A DNA stretch of 64,000 nucleotides from Flavonifractor sp. An100 (GTDB lineage Bacteria; Bacillota; Clostridia; Oscillospirales; Oscillospiraceae): contig NZ_NFMA01000005.1 in the NCBI RefSeq assembly GCF_002161175.1, positions 1 to 64,000 on the forward strand, in the 5' to 3' direction. Both the position numbers and the translations under genes were made by a program. Shown here in pieces: positions 53,897 to 63,412 of the stretch. The notes beneath the pieces are model-generated. The model was given only the letters and a program-made list of their open reading frames with translations. It had not been told where the DNA came from and did no database searches. Numbering within the stretch: position 1 is the first letter of the stretch; each line of letters begins with the position of its first letter.

Positions 53897-55120
53897 TTAC
53901 ATATGAGCCCGGTGATAGACCTTCTTGCCCTTTTTGAGCATCAGGCCATCTCCAGAGAGATCTGCCTGGGTATAGCTGACGGTGGGAGCGGCCACCTTTT
54001 CACCATTGACCTCTACGCCGCCCTGTTCCACCAGACGGCGTGCCTCCTTTTTGGAGGGGGCCAGCTTGCACTTTACCATCAGGTCCAAAACTCCGATAGC
54101 GCCTTCCGTCAGATCTGCCTCAGTCAGCGTGGTGGCGGGCACATTGCTCATGTCCCCTCCGCCCACAAAAAGGGCTTTGGCAGCTTCCTGGGCCTTTTCC
54201 GCCTCCTCTTTTCCGTGGACCAGAGCGGTAAGCTCATAGGCCAGGATCTCCTTGGCCTGGTTCAGCTGGCTGCCTTCCCACTTGTCCATCTCATCAATCT
54301 GTTCCAGAGGCAGGAAGGTGAGCATACGCAGGCACTTGAGGACATCCCCGTCTCCTACGTTCCGCCAATACTGATAGAACTCGTAAGGAGAGGTTTTGTT
54401 GGGATCCAGCCACACAGCTCCCTTGGCAGTTTTGCCCATCTTTTTGCCCTCGGAGTTGAGCAGGAGGGTGATGGTCATGGCGTGGGCGTCCTTGCCCAGC
54501 TTCCGACGGATGAGTTCCGTGCCGCCCAGCATGTTGGACCACTGATCATCGCCGCCGAACTGCATGTTGCAGCCGTAGTGCTGGAACAGGTAGTAGAAGT
54601 CGTAGGACTGCATGATCATATAGTTAAATTCGAGGAAGGAGAGTCCCTTTTCCATACGCTGCTTATAGCACTCTGCCCGCAGCATGTTATTGACGGAGAA
54701 GCAGGCACCCACCTCACGCAGCACTTCCACATAGTTGAGCTTGAGCAGCCAGTCGGCATTGTTGATCATGCGCGCTTTGCCTTCCCCAAACTCAATGAAG
54801 CGCTCCATCTGCTTTTTGAAGCAATCACAGTTGTGCTGGATGGTCTCTACCGTCATCATGGACCGCATGTCCGTGCGGCCAGAGGGGTCGCCGATCATGC
54901 CGGTTCCCCCGCCGATCAGGGCGATGGGCTTATTTCCTGCCATCTGGAGGCGCTTCATCAGGCACAGCGCCATAAAATGACCGACGTGAAGAGAATCTGC
55001 TGTGGGGTCAAAGCCAATATAGAATACGGCCTTCCCCTCATTGATCATCTTGGAGATTTCCTCCTCGTTGGTCACCTGAGCGATTAGCCCCCGAGCTTTG
55101 AGTTCTTCATAACATGTCAT
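53897..55120 (-). CDS. tyrS: Tyrosyl-tRNA synthetase
   Basis: 407 residues. Class I signature: the HIGH-equivalent LHVGH in DPTADSLHVGHFMAL, GGGTGMIGDPSGR, and the KMSKS-equivalent KMGKT. A C-terminal S4 RNA-binding domain follows (PSKKEARRLVEQGGVEVNGE). It starts 21 nt after the EamA gene, so both are under the Tyr-type T-box leader. Confidence 0.96.
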   Translation of the reverse strand: MTCYEELKARGLIAQVTNEEEISKMINEGKAVFYIGFDPTADSLHVGHFMALCLMKRLQMAGNKPIALIGGGTGMIGDPSGRTDMRSMMTVETIQHNCDCFKKQMERFIEFGEGKARMINNADWLLKLNYVEVLREVGACFSVNNMLRAECYKQRMEKGLSFLEFNYMIMQSYDFYYLFQHYGCNMQFGGDDQWSNMLGGTELIRRKLGKDAHAMTITLLLNSEGKKMGKTAKGAVWLDPNKTSPYEFYQYWRNVGDGDVLKCLRMLTFLPLEQIDEMDKWEGSQLNQAKEILAYELTALVHGKEEAEKAQEAAKALFVGGGDMSNVPATTLTEADLTEGAIGVLDLMVKCKLAPSKKEARRLVEQGGVEVNGEKVAAPTVSYTQADLSGDGLMLKKGKKVYHRAHM

Positions 55121-55141
55121 CGATCTTACTCCTTTTCTTTA

Positions 55142-55999
55142 TCAATGGCTCTTAGAGGCAGGTGTCCTGTCCCCGCGTGCCTTTTGCACATTGTAAAAAA
55201 TAACGCCGCACACCACAATTACTGCACCGATGATTGCATAAGTCCCAACCTGTTCTTTGTAAAAGATCGCTACCAAAATGGGATTGAGAATGGGCTCAAT
55301 GCCCGAAATCAGGCTGGCGGTCACTGGAGGGGTGGTGTTTAGTCCGATGCACAGGAAGACGTAGGCCAATCCCACCTGGAACGCACCCATGATCACCAGG
55401 CTGGTGAGTGCGGTTGGGGTAAATACCTGTTCCTGCAGCAGAAATGGAAGCCCAGTGAGGGCCGATATCAAATCGCCCCAGAATACGGAAGAAATAGCGT
55501 CACTGTTCGGCATATCCCGCAATAGAAACACACCGGCGTAGGTAACTCCTGAGAGCAGGGCTATCAGATTGCCAGCTCCGCCCCCCATTTCTAAGCTGTC
55601 CAGAAAGAAAAATACAATTCCCCCAAAGACAACGACACAGGCCCCTATGTCCAGCCGTTCGGGCTTCCGGCCAAAGAACAGAAAGGAAAAGAGCATAACA
55701 AAAATGGGAACGGTAAACTGCAATACGATGGCGTTGGCTGCGGTGGTCATTTTGTTTGCCACGGAAAACAGAGAATTGGTCACCGACACACACAATGCTC
55801 CGAAGAAAATCCATCGATTAAAGCGCAGGGGGTGCTTGGCCCAGAGCAAATAGGCTCCGATGACCAGCAGTGCGATGGCTGTGCGTGCTCCGTTAATGGA
55901 CATCCCATTCCAAGGGATCAGCTTGATACAAAGTCCGCCAATGCTGTATAAACCAGCGGAAAGAGCCACAAAGATAACGCCCCTGGTTTCTTTTGTCAT
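55142..55999 (-). CDS. EamA/DMT-family transporter under T-box control
   Basis: 285 residues from ATG 55999, with GAGGTG upstream; a longer frame would start inside the T-box terminator. Ten hydrophobic helices form two EamA repeats, with the C-terminal ISGIEPILNPILVAIFYKEQ motif of drug/metabolite transporters. Because it is the first gene after a leader whose specifier reads UAC, I infer transport of tyrosine or a related aromatic compound. The family alone does not show this. Confidence 0.87.
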   Translation of the reverse strand: MTKETRGVIFVALSAGLYSIGGLCIKLIPWNGMSINGARTAIALLVIGAYLLWAKHPLRFNRWIFFGALCVSVTNSLFSVANKMTTAANAIVLQFTVPIFVMLFSFLFFGRKPERLDIGACVVVFGGIVFFFLDSLEMGGGAGNLIALLSGVTYAGVFLLRDMPNSDAISSVFWGDLISALTGLPFLLQEQVFTPTALTSLVIMGAFQVGLAYVFLCIGLNTTPPVTASLISGIEPILNPILVAIFYKEQVGTYAIIGAVIVVCGVIFYNVQKARGDRTPASKSH

Positions 56000-56019
56000 G
56001 GTCACCCACCTCACAACAC

Positions 56020-56284
56020 AAAACCCTCTGTCCGATTCAATCGGACAGAGGGCATAAAAATGCGGTACCACCTCTGGTTTGCCTCTTTTTCGCAAAAGGG
56101 GCCTCATGGAGTACATGACTCCTGCACGGTAACGGATGCATCCGGCCTGTCCCCTACTGCGTCATAGGACGGTTCGGGCGGCTGCTCCAAGGGGTATTCA
56201 CAAAGACTTCCTCTCCCCCGTCACACCTATCCGGAGGCTCTCTGAGCAGGAATCTTCTTTGCTACTGGTCCTTTTCCTCACAGT
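56020..56284 (-). ncRNA. T-box leader, probable tyrosine specifier
   Basis: The minus-strand leader contains the T-box core AGGTGGTACCGC (56073-56062), a Stem I region with AGAGAG and GGTGTGA elements, and a specifier-loop-like segment GTGAATACCCCTTGGAGC whose central triplet TAC (56196-56194) would pair with tRNA-Tyr. It ends in a terminator stem (56024-56037/56039-56052) followed by TTTTGTG. Uncharged tRNA-Tyr would stabilise the antiterminator and switch on EamA-tyrS. The specifier choice is consistent with tyrS downstream. Confidence 0.88.
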
Positions 56285-56290
56285 ACGCCA

Positions 56291-56319
56291 AATGTAACAC
56301 AGTTTCTCCAGTTTGTCAA
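56291..56319 (-). promoter_or_regulatory. Promoter of the T-box-EamA-tyrS unit
   Basis: Minus-strand TTGACA (56319-56314), a 17-bp spacer and TACATT (56296-56291). It overlaps the last codon of the upstream DUF4129 gene. Confidence 0.75.
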
Positions 56320-57659
56320 CTCCCAGACGGAGCAAGATGTTTTTTCCCTTGCTGGATGATCTGTTCCATCTGCTGAGCGCAATCCCGGAGAAATTGACGC
56401 CGCACGGCCCAGCCCACTCGAGAACGAATCAAGCTGGCCTGAAAAACCTTGGCATCGCTGTCGTGGCCGGAAAATAGTGCCCTGTCAACCTGAGAAATCA
56501 GTGCTCCGATCGCTTCTGCCAGAGCTGGGTCCTCCTGGGCACAGGTTTGTAGGCGAGTTAAAAATTCTCGTGGCGTTTCTCTGGGCTGTTTTTTCCAGGG
56601 GCCTATTCTGCATCGGTGGACCAACAAGAAATACAACCCGGCAGGCCGTTCCCGGTTTTGCCAGAGATATTTGCGCACCTGCATTCGGCGCACCCAGGCT
56701 TCACCCAGCCGTTTCAGAGCGGCCCACAAGGAGAGCCGGTTTCTTTGACGTGTTGATATCTTCGCGCTGCGGCTTTGTTTAGGCAGCTTCCATTTCCGGA
56801 GCTGACAAATCCCCCAAATCAAGGCGCCCAGGGTAAGCAGGACAAGGAACGCGACCAAAATAATTAAAATGAGAGGGTTTGTTTCCCCTACCTCTTCCAC
56901 TGCCTCGGGAATCTGTATCGTCGGCTCCATAGCCAGCTCCCCCATCTCTTGTTCAGGGAACAGAGAATTGAGAAACAACATGATTTGCCACAGCAGATGA
57001 AGCAGCCATTTTACGGCGGAAACCAGACAGTTCCAGACCGTGACAATGCCTTGGCCAGCCGGGGCCGCAGCAAATCCGACCAGGAGAAAGACAACCAGAG
57101 AGATCAGAAGAAAGGCAACGGCGATCATTCCCCACTCACGGATTTCCAGTGAGCGGTCCATTCGGTTTGCAACCATTGCCAGTACGCTGGCGGCAAAGCC
57201 CATGGCTATAGGCAGGCTCAAAAGATAGCTTCGGTCGGTGGCTGACAGAAACCCAACACAAATTACCAGTAACAGGGCACTGGCATCCAGAGTTAAAATG
57301 AGATTTTGCAAAGTAGGAGCCTTAAGCGCCATCTGAGCACCGCGCACGGTAAGCCACACACAAAATGCTCCGGCAAAAATAAGTTCCTCTGGATGTTCCA
57401 GGCCCATCTGCCAAATGATGGAGCCGGTTATCCCAGCCCACAGCAGCACGTTCAAGAGGGTGACATCCAGCATAGTTCTCTCTCGGCGCAGAAAGAGACG
57501 GTTGATGCCATATAAAGCGGGAGCATAAATTAGGAGAATAAAGGGATAGTATCCATGCATAGTGCTGTTGTTCAGCGCAACCAGTTCTGTGAGGGTAAAC
57601 AGACAGCAGGCCAGAGCGAATTGAGTGGCAGAGGCAGAAAAGGTGTGACGGTTATCCAT
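56316..57659 (-). CDS. DUF4129-type membrane protein of a MoxR/DUF58 cluster
   Basis: 447 residues with about eight N-terminal helices, one more near 265-290, and a soluble C-terminal domain (PRETPREFLTRL, then DRALFSG) resembling DUF4129. It overlaps the DUF58 gene by 8 nt. The three-gene set MoxR-DUF58-DUF4129/transglutaminase is widespread and thought to act in envelope protein assembly; here no transglutaminase domain is evident. Confidence 0.72.
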   Translation of the reverse strand: MDNRHTFSASATQFALACCLFTLTELVALNNSTMHGYYPFILLIYAPALYGINRLFLRRERTMLDVTLLNVLLWAGITGSIIWQMGLEHPEELIFAGAFCVWLTVRGAQMALKAPTLQNLILTLDASALLLVICVGFLSATDRSYLLSLPIAMGFAASVLAMVANRMDRSLEIREWGMIAVAFLLISLVVFLLVGFAAAPAGQGIVTVWNCLVSAVKWLLHLLWQIMLFLNSLFPEQEMGELAMEPTIQIPEAVEEVGETNPLILIILVAFLVLLTLGALIWGICQLRKWKLPKQSRSAKISTRQRNRLSLWAALKRLGEAWVRRMQVRKYLWQNRERPAGLYFLLVHRCRIGPWKKQPRETPREFLTRLQTCAQEDPALAEAIGALISQVDRALFSGHDSDAKVFQASLIRSRVGWAVRRQFLRDCAQQMEQIIQQGKKHLAPSGS

Positions 57660-58929
57660 GTCCCTTTTCCTCCTTTAGGTGGCGCAGGCACACCACTTCA
57701 AATTCGCCGTAAGGTTCCCCATTTTGATAGGTCAATACCGATGTAACACTGTCTCCTAAACGGTTTAGCAGAGAACTTCGACTTAGAGCTGCCCGGTCAT
57801 AGGCCAGATAATAAAACCGTCCCACCCGCTGTGCCTGCTCCAGGATAGGACCTTCGTCAAATACCGTGGGCTGCAGCTGAATTTTGCCGTCGTCGTCCCG
57901 CTTTGGTTCCAGTGGCTGATAAGAGGCCAGAGAACACAACAATTCCTCTGTATTTGTAGGAGAAAAATGGTTTTTCTCTGCCCCTCTGCTCCCTTTGCAC
58001 ATACTTAGCCCGCATGGCACCTGTACCTGCTCCAATTGGACCATCTCAGATGCCAATATACTCAGCGCGTCTTCCAGTTCCTCAAAATGAGGTTCCGGTC
58101 CGCTGAAGCTCTCTCCATCCAGCAGAAAATGAACCCCCTTGGGCAGGATGTCCTCATAGACATTGACCGTCATGGGCAGGCCACGAGCGATTAAACGCCA
58201 ATTGATATGTTTGAGGGAATCAATGGTCATGTAGTCCCGGGTGGAGCGAATGACCGTGGGGTCCTCCATGACGCCTCGGTTTCCAGTATCCGCGTTCCAC
58301 AGGCTGCGCAAAAATAGATCAGGAGATACCGGAATCAGCTTGGGATAGATATAGAACGTACGAACAGATTCCTGAGGCAGCCTACGCTCAATTTGTGTCA
58401 GACCAAACCCGTCCCCGGTTCGAAATCGCCAACCCTTCATGGAATAGACTCCCCGCCGGTTGGCGGTCCAGTCTAGAGTTAGGTTTCTGGTCTCATACCA
58501 CAGTAAAAAGGACAGGCGATGTTCTCCAATCAATTGGGTGGAGGCCCTCTCCTCCTCCAGCACACTGCACTCCCAATCTTCGGGTTTCCTGGGATGCTCC
58601 GGCGTAAGGCACAGGTCATGGGCCAGGGGGAATACCAGCTCCAGCCATACAACGGGGAGAAATTTATGATTTTGTACCACCAATTCTACCGGTGTGTGTT
58701 CCCCGGGAAATAATCCCTTGCTGCCGCCTGAGGTGCGCAGCTGAATACCGCGTGCCGTGGAAAAAGCCCAAAGCCGGGCTCCTCCGGACATCACAGCCAA
58801 AAACATCAATATTCCGGCTAAGCTCTGCTGGCCAAAGAAGGCGGCCAGAACACACAAGAGAACACTGGCCAGCAACACAGGCCATGAGACCAGATAGCTG
58901 GAGCGCTGAGTGGCCAAGTTATTTTTCAT
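57652..58929 (-). CDS. DUF58 domain protein
   Basis: 425 residues: two N-terminal helices, an extracytoplasmic beta-rich region, and the DUF58/vWA-like core with RSTRDYMTIDSLKHINWRL (the hallmark YxxGDxxRxINWxxxAR-type segment) near 220. It overlaps moxR by 11 nt and DUF4129 by 8 nt. Function in the MoxR complex is unknown. Confidence 0.88.
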   Translation of the reverse strand: MKNNLATQRSSYLVSWPVLLASVLLCVLAAFFGQQSLAGILMFLAVMSGGARLWAFSTARGIQLRTSGGSKGLFPGEHTPVELVVQNHKFLPVVWLELVFPLAHDLCLTPEHPRKPEDWECSVLEEERASTQLIGEHRLSFLLWYETRNLTLDWTANRRGVYSMKGWRFRTGDGFGLTQIERRLPQESVRTFYIYPKLIPVSPDLFLRSLWNADTGNRGVMEDPTVIRSTRDYMTIDSLKHINWRLIARGLPMTVNVYEDILPKGVHFLLDGESFSGPEPHFEELEDALSILASEMVQLEQVQVPCGLSMCKGSRGAEKNHFSPTNTEELLCSLASYQPLEPKRDDDGKIQLQPTVFDEGPILEQAQRVGRFYYLAYDRAALSRSSLLNRLGDSVTSVLTYQNGEPYGEFEVVCLRHLKEEKGHG

Positions 58930-59879
58930 GGGCTACGGACTCCACAGTGGGGGATGCCTGGGCCTGCTGCAAAATTTCCTCTAAAATGGCAGCGGTACTG
59001 GCTCCGGAAAATTTTGCTCCGCTGGCTAGCACCAACCGATGCTCCAAAACCGGATGGGCCAGTGCCTTTACATCGTCGGGGGTGACAAAGTCCCGCCCCT
59101 CCATGGCAGCCCATACCTTACAGGCCCGGTAGAGTCCGCGGGTAGCTCTGGGACTTGCTCCCATTTTGAGCTGGGCGTGGCTGCGGGTTAAATCAACCAG
59201 AGATACCATGTAGTCAGCTACGGCATCCGAGACATGGACCTGTTGGACTTCTTGCTGTGCCTGAATCAGTTCCTGTGCATTGGTGACAGCATGGACTTGG
59301 TCAAAGGGGATCGCATCCCCCAGTTGACGGAGCATCTGTCGTTCCTCCAGGGGTTGGGGATATCCCATGCTGAGCCGAATCAAAAAGCGGTCCATTTGGG
59401 CGGCCGGCAGGCGGAAGGTGCTCTCCGATTCCACGGGGTTTTGAGTTGCCAGCACCAAAAACGGCCTTGGGAGCGGAAATTGCTCTCCATCAATGGAGAT
59501 CTGCCGCTCTTCCATTGCTTCAAGCAGAGCAGACTGGGTCCGTGGAATGGCACGGTTAATCTCATCTGCCAGCAGCAGGGTTTGTCATAACCGGCCCCTG
59601 ACGAAGTTCAAAGTCGCCGGTCTTTTGGTTATAGATTTGCATCCCTATAATGTCGCTGGGCAATAGATCCGGGACAAACTGAATGCGGCCAAAGTCACAG
59701 CCCAGGGCAATGGAGATGGTCTTTACGAGGGTGGTTTTCCCCACACCAGGCAGATCATCGAGCAAAACATGACCATCGGCGAGGACTGCCATGATGAGAA
59801 GGCGGATTTTATCGCTTTTTCCAACGATAATCTTTTCTGTTTCCGTTTGAATGTCTGCGCTTAACTTTTGAAGATCCAT
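58919..59879 (-). pseudogene. moxR: MoxR-family AAA+ ATPase interrupted by a one-base frameshift
   Basis: The N-terminal part (from ATG 59879, with AAAGGGG upstream) carries Walker A DLPGVGKTTLVK and runs to GPVMTN, then shifts to PAAGR and a stop at 59564-59562. The other frame continues at the same point with LLLADEINRA (Walker B), ALLEAMEERQ and LATQNPVESE to the normal C terminus at 58919. One extra C in the minus-strand AACCCTG (plus-strand GGG at 59578-59580) explains the break. Both halves are otherwise intact and the overlap with DUF58 is preserved. This could be a recent mutation, a sequencing error, or less likely a programmed shift. Confidence 0.85.
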
Positions 59880-60013
59880 GAGCAGCCCCTTTCCCTCTGA
59901 TTGCTGTAAATCGAGCTGGAATAATAGGTGCGATAAATTAAATTATAATTTTTCTATTTATGAAAAGCAAGATGGGGTAGCCGGCAAGATTCCAAACATT
60001 TTCGAAACAATTT

Positions 60014-60042
60014 GGCGGCGCACCTGGATGAGGTGCACCGCC
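60014..60042 (-). terminator. Hairpin after the malic enzyme gene
   Basis: GGCGGCGCACC (60014-60024) pairs with GGTGCACCGCC (60032-60042) with one mismatch. The minus strand continues AAATTGTTTCG, so the T tract is weak. The rest of 59880-60081 is AT-rich and holds the moxR upstream region; no gene is seen. Confidence 0.4.
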
Positions 60043-60081
60043 AATGCAAAAAAGCTGACAAGCTAATTAGCTTTACAAGTA

Positions 60082-61254
60082 TTACAGACGAGCCACTCCG
60101 GACAGACGAGCCGCCTGTGCCACGGCTTGGGCCACTGCGCCTCCCACACGGGGGTCGAAGGCCCGGGGAATAATGTAATCCTCCGAAAGCTCATCCTCGG
60201 AGATAAGGCTGGCCAAAGCCTGTGCGGCAGCCATTTTCATTTCCTCATTGATGTCACTGGCCCGAACGTCAAAAGTTCCGCGGAATACACCGGGGAAGGC
60301 TAACACGTTGTTGATCTGGTTGGGGAAATCGCTACGGCCGGTAGCAACCACACGGGCACCGCCCGCCTTGGCTTCATCGGGGAAGATCTCCGGTGTGGGG
60401 TTGGCACAGGCAAAGACGATGGCATCCCGGTTCATGGTTTGTACCATCTCACGGGTCACTGTTCCGGGAGCAGATACTCCGATGAACACATCGGCGCCCA
60501 CCAGCTGATCGGCCAGAGAGCCAGCCTTCTTCTCTTTGTTTGTGACCTTGGCCATTTCTTCCTTGATCCAGTTCAGACCTTCACGGCCCTCGTAGATGGC
60601 GCCCTTCCGGTCGCACATGGTAATATTCTGGAATCCGGCGGACAAAAGCAGCTTAACAATAGAGATGGCAGCAGCGCCGGCCCCGGAGGTTACTACTTTG
60701 ACGTCCTCCTTTTTCTTACCAACTACCTTCAATGCGTTGGTTAATCCGGCCAAGGTGATAATGGCAGTACCATGCTGGTCGTCATGGAAAATGGGAATGT
60801 CGCACTTCTCCTTGAGCTTTCGCTCAATTTCAAAGCATCTGGGGGCAGCGATATCTTCCAGGTTAATTCCACCGAAGGAGCCAGAGATGTTATAGACGGT
60901 CTGGACGAACTCATCCACGTCTTTTGTCTTCACACACAAAGGAAAGGCGTCGACACCACCAAAGGTTTTAAACAGCACACACTTGCCTTCCATTACAGGC
61001 ATTCCGGCCTCAGGTCCAATGTCACCCAGACCCAAAACTGCGGAGCCGTCGGTAATGACCGCGCACAAATTGTGGCGCCGGGTCAGATCATAGCTTTTGT
61101 TGATATCCTCTTGGATTGCCAGACAGGGCTGGGCCACTCCGGGTGTATAGGCCAGGGATAAACTCTCCTTATCGTTGGCCGGAACGGTGGCAACAACTTC
61201 AATTTTTCCCTTCCATTCCCCGTGAAGGCGAAGAGATTCTTTTGCGTAGTCCAT
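60082..61254 (-). CDS. NAD(P)-dependent malic enzyme
   Basis: 390 residues from ATG 61254, with GAGGAAA upstream (GTG 61269 is the longer option). It is the short prokaryotic form without a PTA domain. Motifs are LAYTPGVAQPC, ITDGSAVLGLGDIG, metal-binding FHDDQHGTAI, and the dinucleotide-binding VTSGAGAAAISIVKLLL. It decarboxylates malate to pyruvate. The coenzyme preference cannot be assigned. Confidence 0.93.
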   Translation of the reverse strand: MDYAKESLRLHGEWKGKIEVVATVPANDKESLSLAYTPGVAQPCLAIQEDINKSYDLTRRHNLCAVITDGSAVLGLGDIGPEAGMPVMEGKCVLFKTFGGVDAFPLCVKTKDVDEFVQTVYNISGSFGGINLEDIAAPRCFEIERKLKEKCDIPIFHDDQHGTAIITLAGLTNALKVVGKKKEDVKVVTSGAGAAAISIVKLLLSAGFQNITMCDRKGAIYEGREGLNWIKEEMAKVTNKEKKAGSLADQLVGADVFIGVSAPGTVTREMVQTMNRDAIVFACANPTPEIFPDEAKAGGARVVATGRSDFPNQINNVLAFPGVFRGTFDVRASDINEEMKMAAAQALASLISEDELSEDYIIPRAFDPRVGGAVAQAVAQAARLSGVARL

Positions 61255-61378
61255 AAATGATTTCCTCACTTTCCCATAAAGGTAGGTAACGTTTCACGGT
61301 CTCCTCATTATATAACAAGAGTACAAGAAAACGCAACGGCATATCGAGCTTTTTCACGTCCATAACTTTGGAAGACCA

Positions 61379-63379
61379 TCAGTGCAGAAAGATAAACAAA
61401 ATAGCGAACACCAATCCCAGTCCGGTCAATATTAGGCCAAAGGCAAAGGAATGCAGTACTCCCCGCTCTGCCTGGGGGTGGTCGGCATATACCCCAAAGT
61501 GAGGATCATCGACCACCTGTTCCAAGCTGGGCCGGGGTACATATTCCTCCCCCGTTAATAGCCAGATGAGCCGTCCCCTTCGATCTAGCAGCCACCGGTA
61601 GCCCTTCATGCAAACGGCTGGCAAGCCACGGAACAGCAGGCGAAATCCAATTCTGTCTACGAAAGCTGCGGTCACCAGAAGTACCTCTGCGGCAAAGAGA
61701 AGCAGGGGCCGGTATAAACCGTATTCCAAGTTGCACCATGCAGGGATTGGGTCCCAATACTGCCTCTCCCCTCCCTGCTTCATCAGCAGGCCCCGGACAA
61801 CGGTGAGATAGAGGATCATTCCAATGAGAAGAGAGATGGCAGCCCCTTTTAAATTAATCATAGAAAAGTATGCGACGGGATGAGCTGGTGCCTCTCCATG
61901 GAAAAAGTCCCGGGCAAAGGATGCAATGCCGTCCATGATATCATTGGGCTGAATACCCAGGACGGGCATCGTAATAGCATAGATCAACAGTGTGACAGCG
62001 GAAGCAGATGCAATGTAATTGTGTTTCCGCCACTTGTCAGCGGTGGGAGGCGCTTCCACAAAGATACAAATAAATAGCTTCAGCATATAAGCCAGGGTTA
62101 GGCCACCCGAAAAGAGGAACAGCCATTCCAGCCCGGTGACCAGCCAGGACCACTGCCCAGCTACCGCAATGTACTCCACAATGCTCTCGTGGAGCAGCGT
62201 TTTGCTCACATAGCCGTTAAGGAGAGGCAGACCAGCCAGACTCAGCATGGGGATACCCATAATGACGGCAAGGAAAGGTTTTCCACGCCCGAACCCTTGA
62301 ATTTTATTTAAATCGAAGGAATGGGTGGATAGATGGATCACGCCGGCGGCCGGAAAGAGCACCATTTTGATGAGTGAATGGTTGACGATATGCAAAATTG
62401 TTCCCGCCACAGCTAGCGCATTGTGGTGTCCCAGTAGACACTGCATGGATAAGCCAACCAAAATAAAACCAATCTGAGAAATCGATGAACAGGCCAAGGT
62501 GCGCTTTAAGTCGATGGAGCAAACAGCCAGCACGGCTCCTAACACCATGGTGATTGCGCCTAAAACGGCTAAAACAGTTCCGCATGTGCTGTCATGAAGA
62601 AAAAGGGTTGTGGAAAGAACTGCAACGCCGTAAATCCCTGTTTTGGTAATCACACCTGACAGAACAGCGGAGGCAGGGGCTGGTGCGGCCGGATGTGCGG
62701 TGGGCAGCCAAATATGAAGAGGAAAGGCTCCTGCTTTGGCGGCAAATCCTACGAGAGTCAATAGCCCGCCGGTCCAGAGAAGGGAGCGGTTGGGAGCCTG
62801 TGCGGCTGCCTGTGCCAGTTGGGAAAGCTGCAGCGTTCCCAACTGATAATATAGGAGAAATAGACCCGATAAGGTAACCAATCCGCCAATAACTGCCACC
62901 GCCAAGTAGGTATCCCCTGCCTTTAATGCAGCTGGCTCTTCCGTCTGGACAACGGCCACATAAGAGGTAAAGGACATAAGCTCAAAGAAAATAAAGGTAG
63001 TGTAGAGATCAGCGGACAGAAATACACCCATGGTGGCTCCCAATGTCACCAACCAAAACAGGTAGTATCGGTTGCGGTGCTTGACATGGGCAAAGTACTC
63101 CTGAGATAAAATGGTAGCTGCCAGCCATCCGGAGGCGGTCAGGAAGGCCATCACAGAGTGAAAGCTGCCGGATGCAAACCCGATTCCAAGGCCGCAAAAT
63201 CCTTCCCATCGGACAAAAGTTGCCTCTTCTGCCAGAATGGTGATGACCAAAAGCAGCTCCAGAATCACCACAGCCTGAACAAAAACGTCCCGACCACGTT
63301 TCCAGGCCCGACCAATCCAATAGCTGAATGGGGCACAAACCATGGGCAGAAAAACAAGAAGTTCTAGATTTTTTGACAT
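61379..63379 (-). CDS. Proton-conducting antiporter/complex-I-type membrane subunit (NuoL/HyfB/MrpA-like)
   Basis: 666 residues behind GAGGGGAGAG, with at least 14 helices. The core shows the NuoL/M/N antiporter pattern: conserved Glu in FFELMSFTSYV, KAGAFPLHIWLPTAHPAAPAPASAVLSG (lysine and TAHPAAPA motif), and LKRTLACSSISQIGFI. A C-terminal extension of several helices and a soluble stretch exceeds NuoL. It follows a second antiporter-type gene by 33 nt. A hydrogenase, Mrp or Rnf-like energy complex are all possible; the deciding subunits are outside the window. Confidence 0.82.
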   Translation of the reverse strand: MSKNLELLVFLPMVCAPFSYWIGRAWKRGRDVFVQAVVILELLLVITILAEEATFVRWEGFCGLGIGFASGSFHSVMAFLTASGWLAATILSQEYFAHVKHRNRYYLFWLVTLGATMGVFLSADLYTTFIFFELMSFTSYVAVVQTEEPAALKAGDTYLAVAVIGGLVTLSGLFLLYYQLGTLQLSQLAQAAAQAPNRSLLWTGGLLTLVGFAAKAGAFPLHIWLPTAHPAAPAPASAVLSGVITKTGIYGVAVLSTTLFLHDSTCGTVLAVLGAITMVLGAVLAVCSIDLKRTLACSSISQIGFILVGLSMQCLLGHHNALAVAGTILHIVNHSLIKMVLFPAAGVIHLSTHSFDLNKIQGFGRGKPFLAVIMGIPMLSLAGLPLLNGYVSKTLLHESIVEYIAVAGQWSWLVTGLEWLFLFSGGLTLAYMLKLFICIFVEAPPTADKWRKHNYIASASAVTLLIYAITMPVLGIQPNDIMDGIASFARDFFHGEAPAHPVAYFSMINLKGAAISLLIGMILYLTVVRGLLMKQGGERQYWDPIPAWCNLEYGLYRPLLLFAAEVLLVTAAFVDRIGFRLLFRGLPAVCMKGYRWLLDRRGRLIWLLTGEEYVPRPSLEQVVDDPHFGVYADHPQAERGVLHSFAFGLILTGLGLVFAILFIFLH

Positions 63380-63412
63380 GGCTCTCCCCTCTTTCTAACG
63401 GTGGTGTCTGGA

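Noticed and set aside
53894-55087. 397-codon plus-strand frame
   Set aside because: Antisense to tyrS; open only because of codon bias on the other strand.
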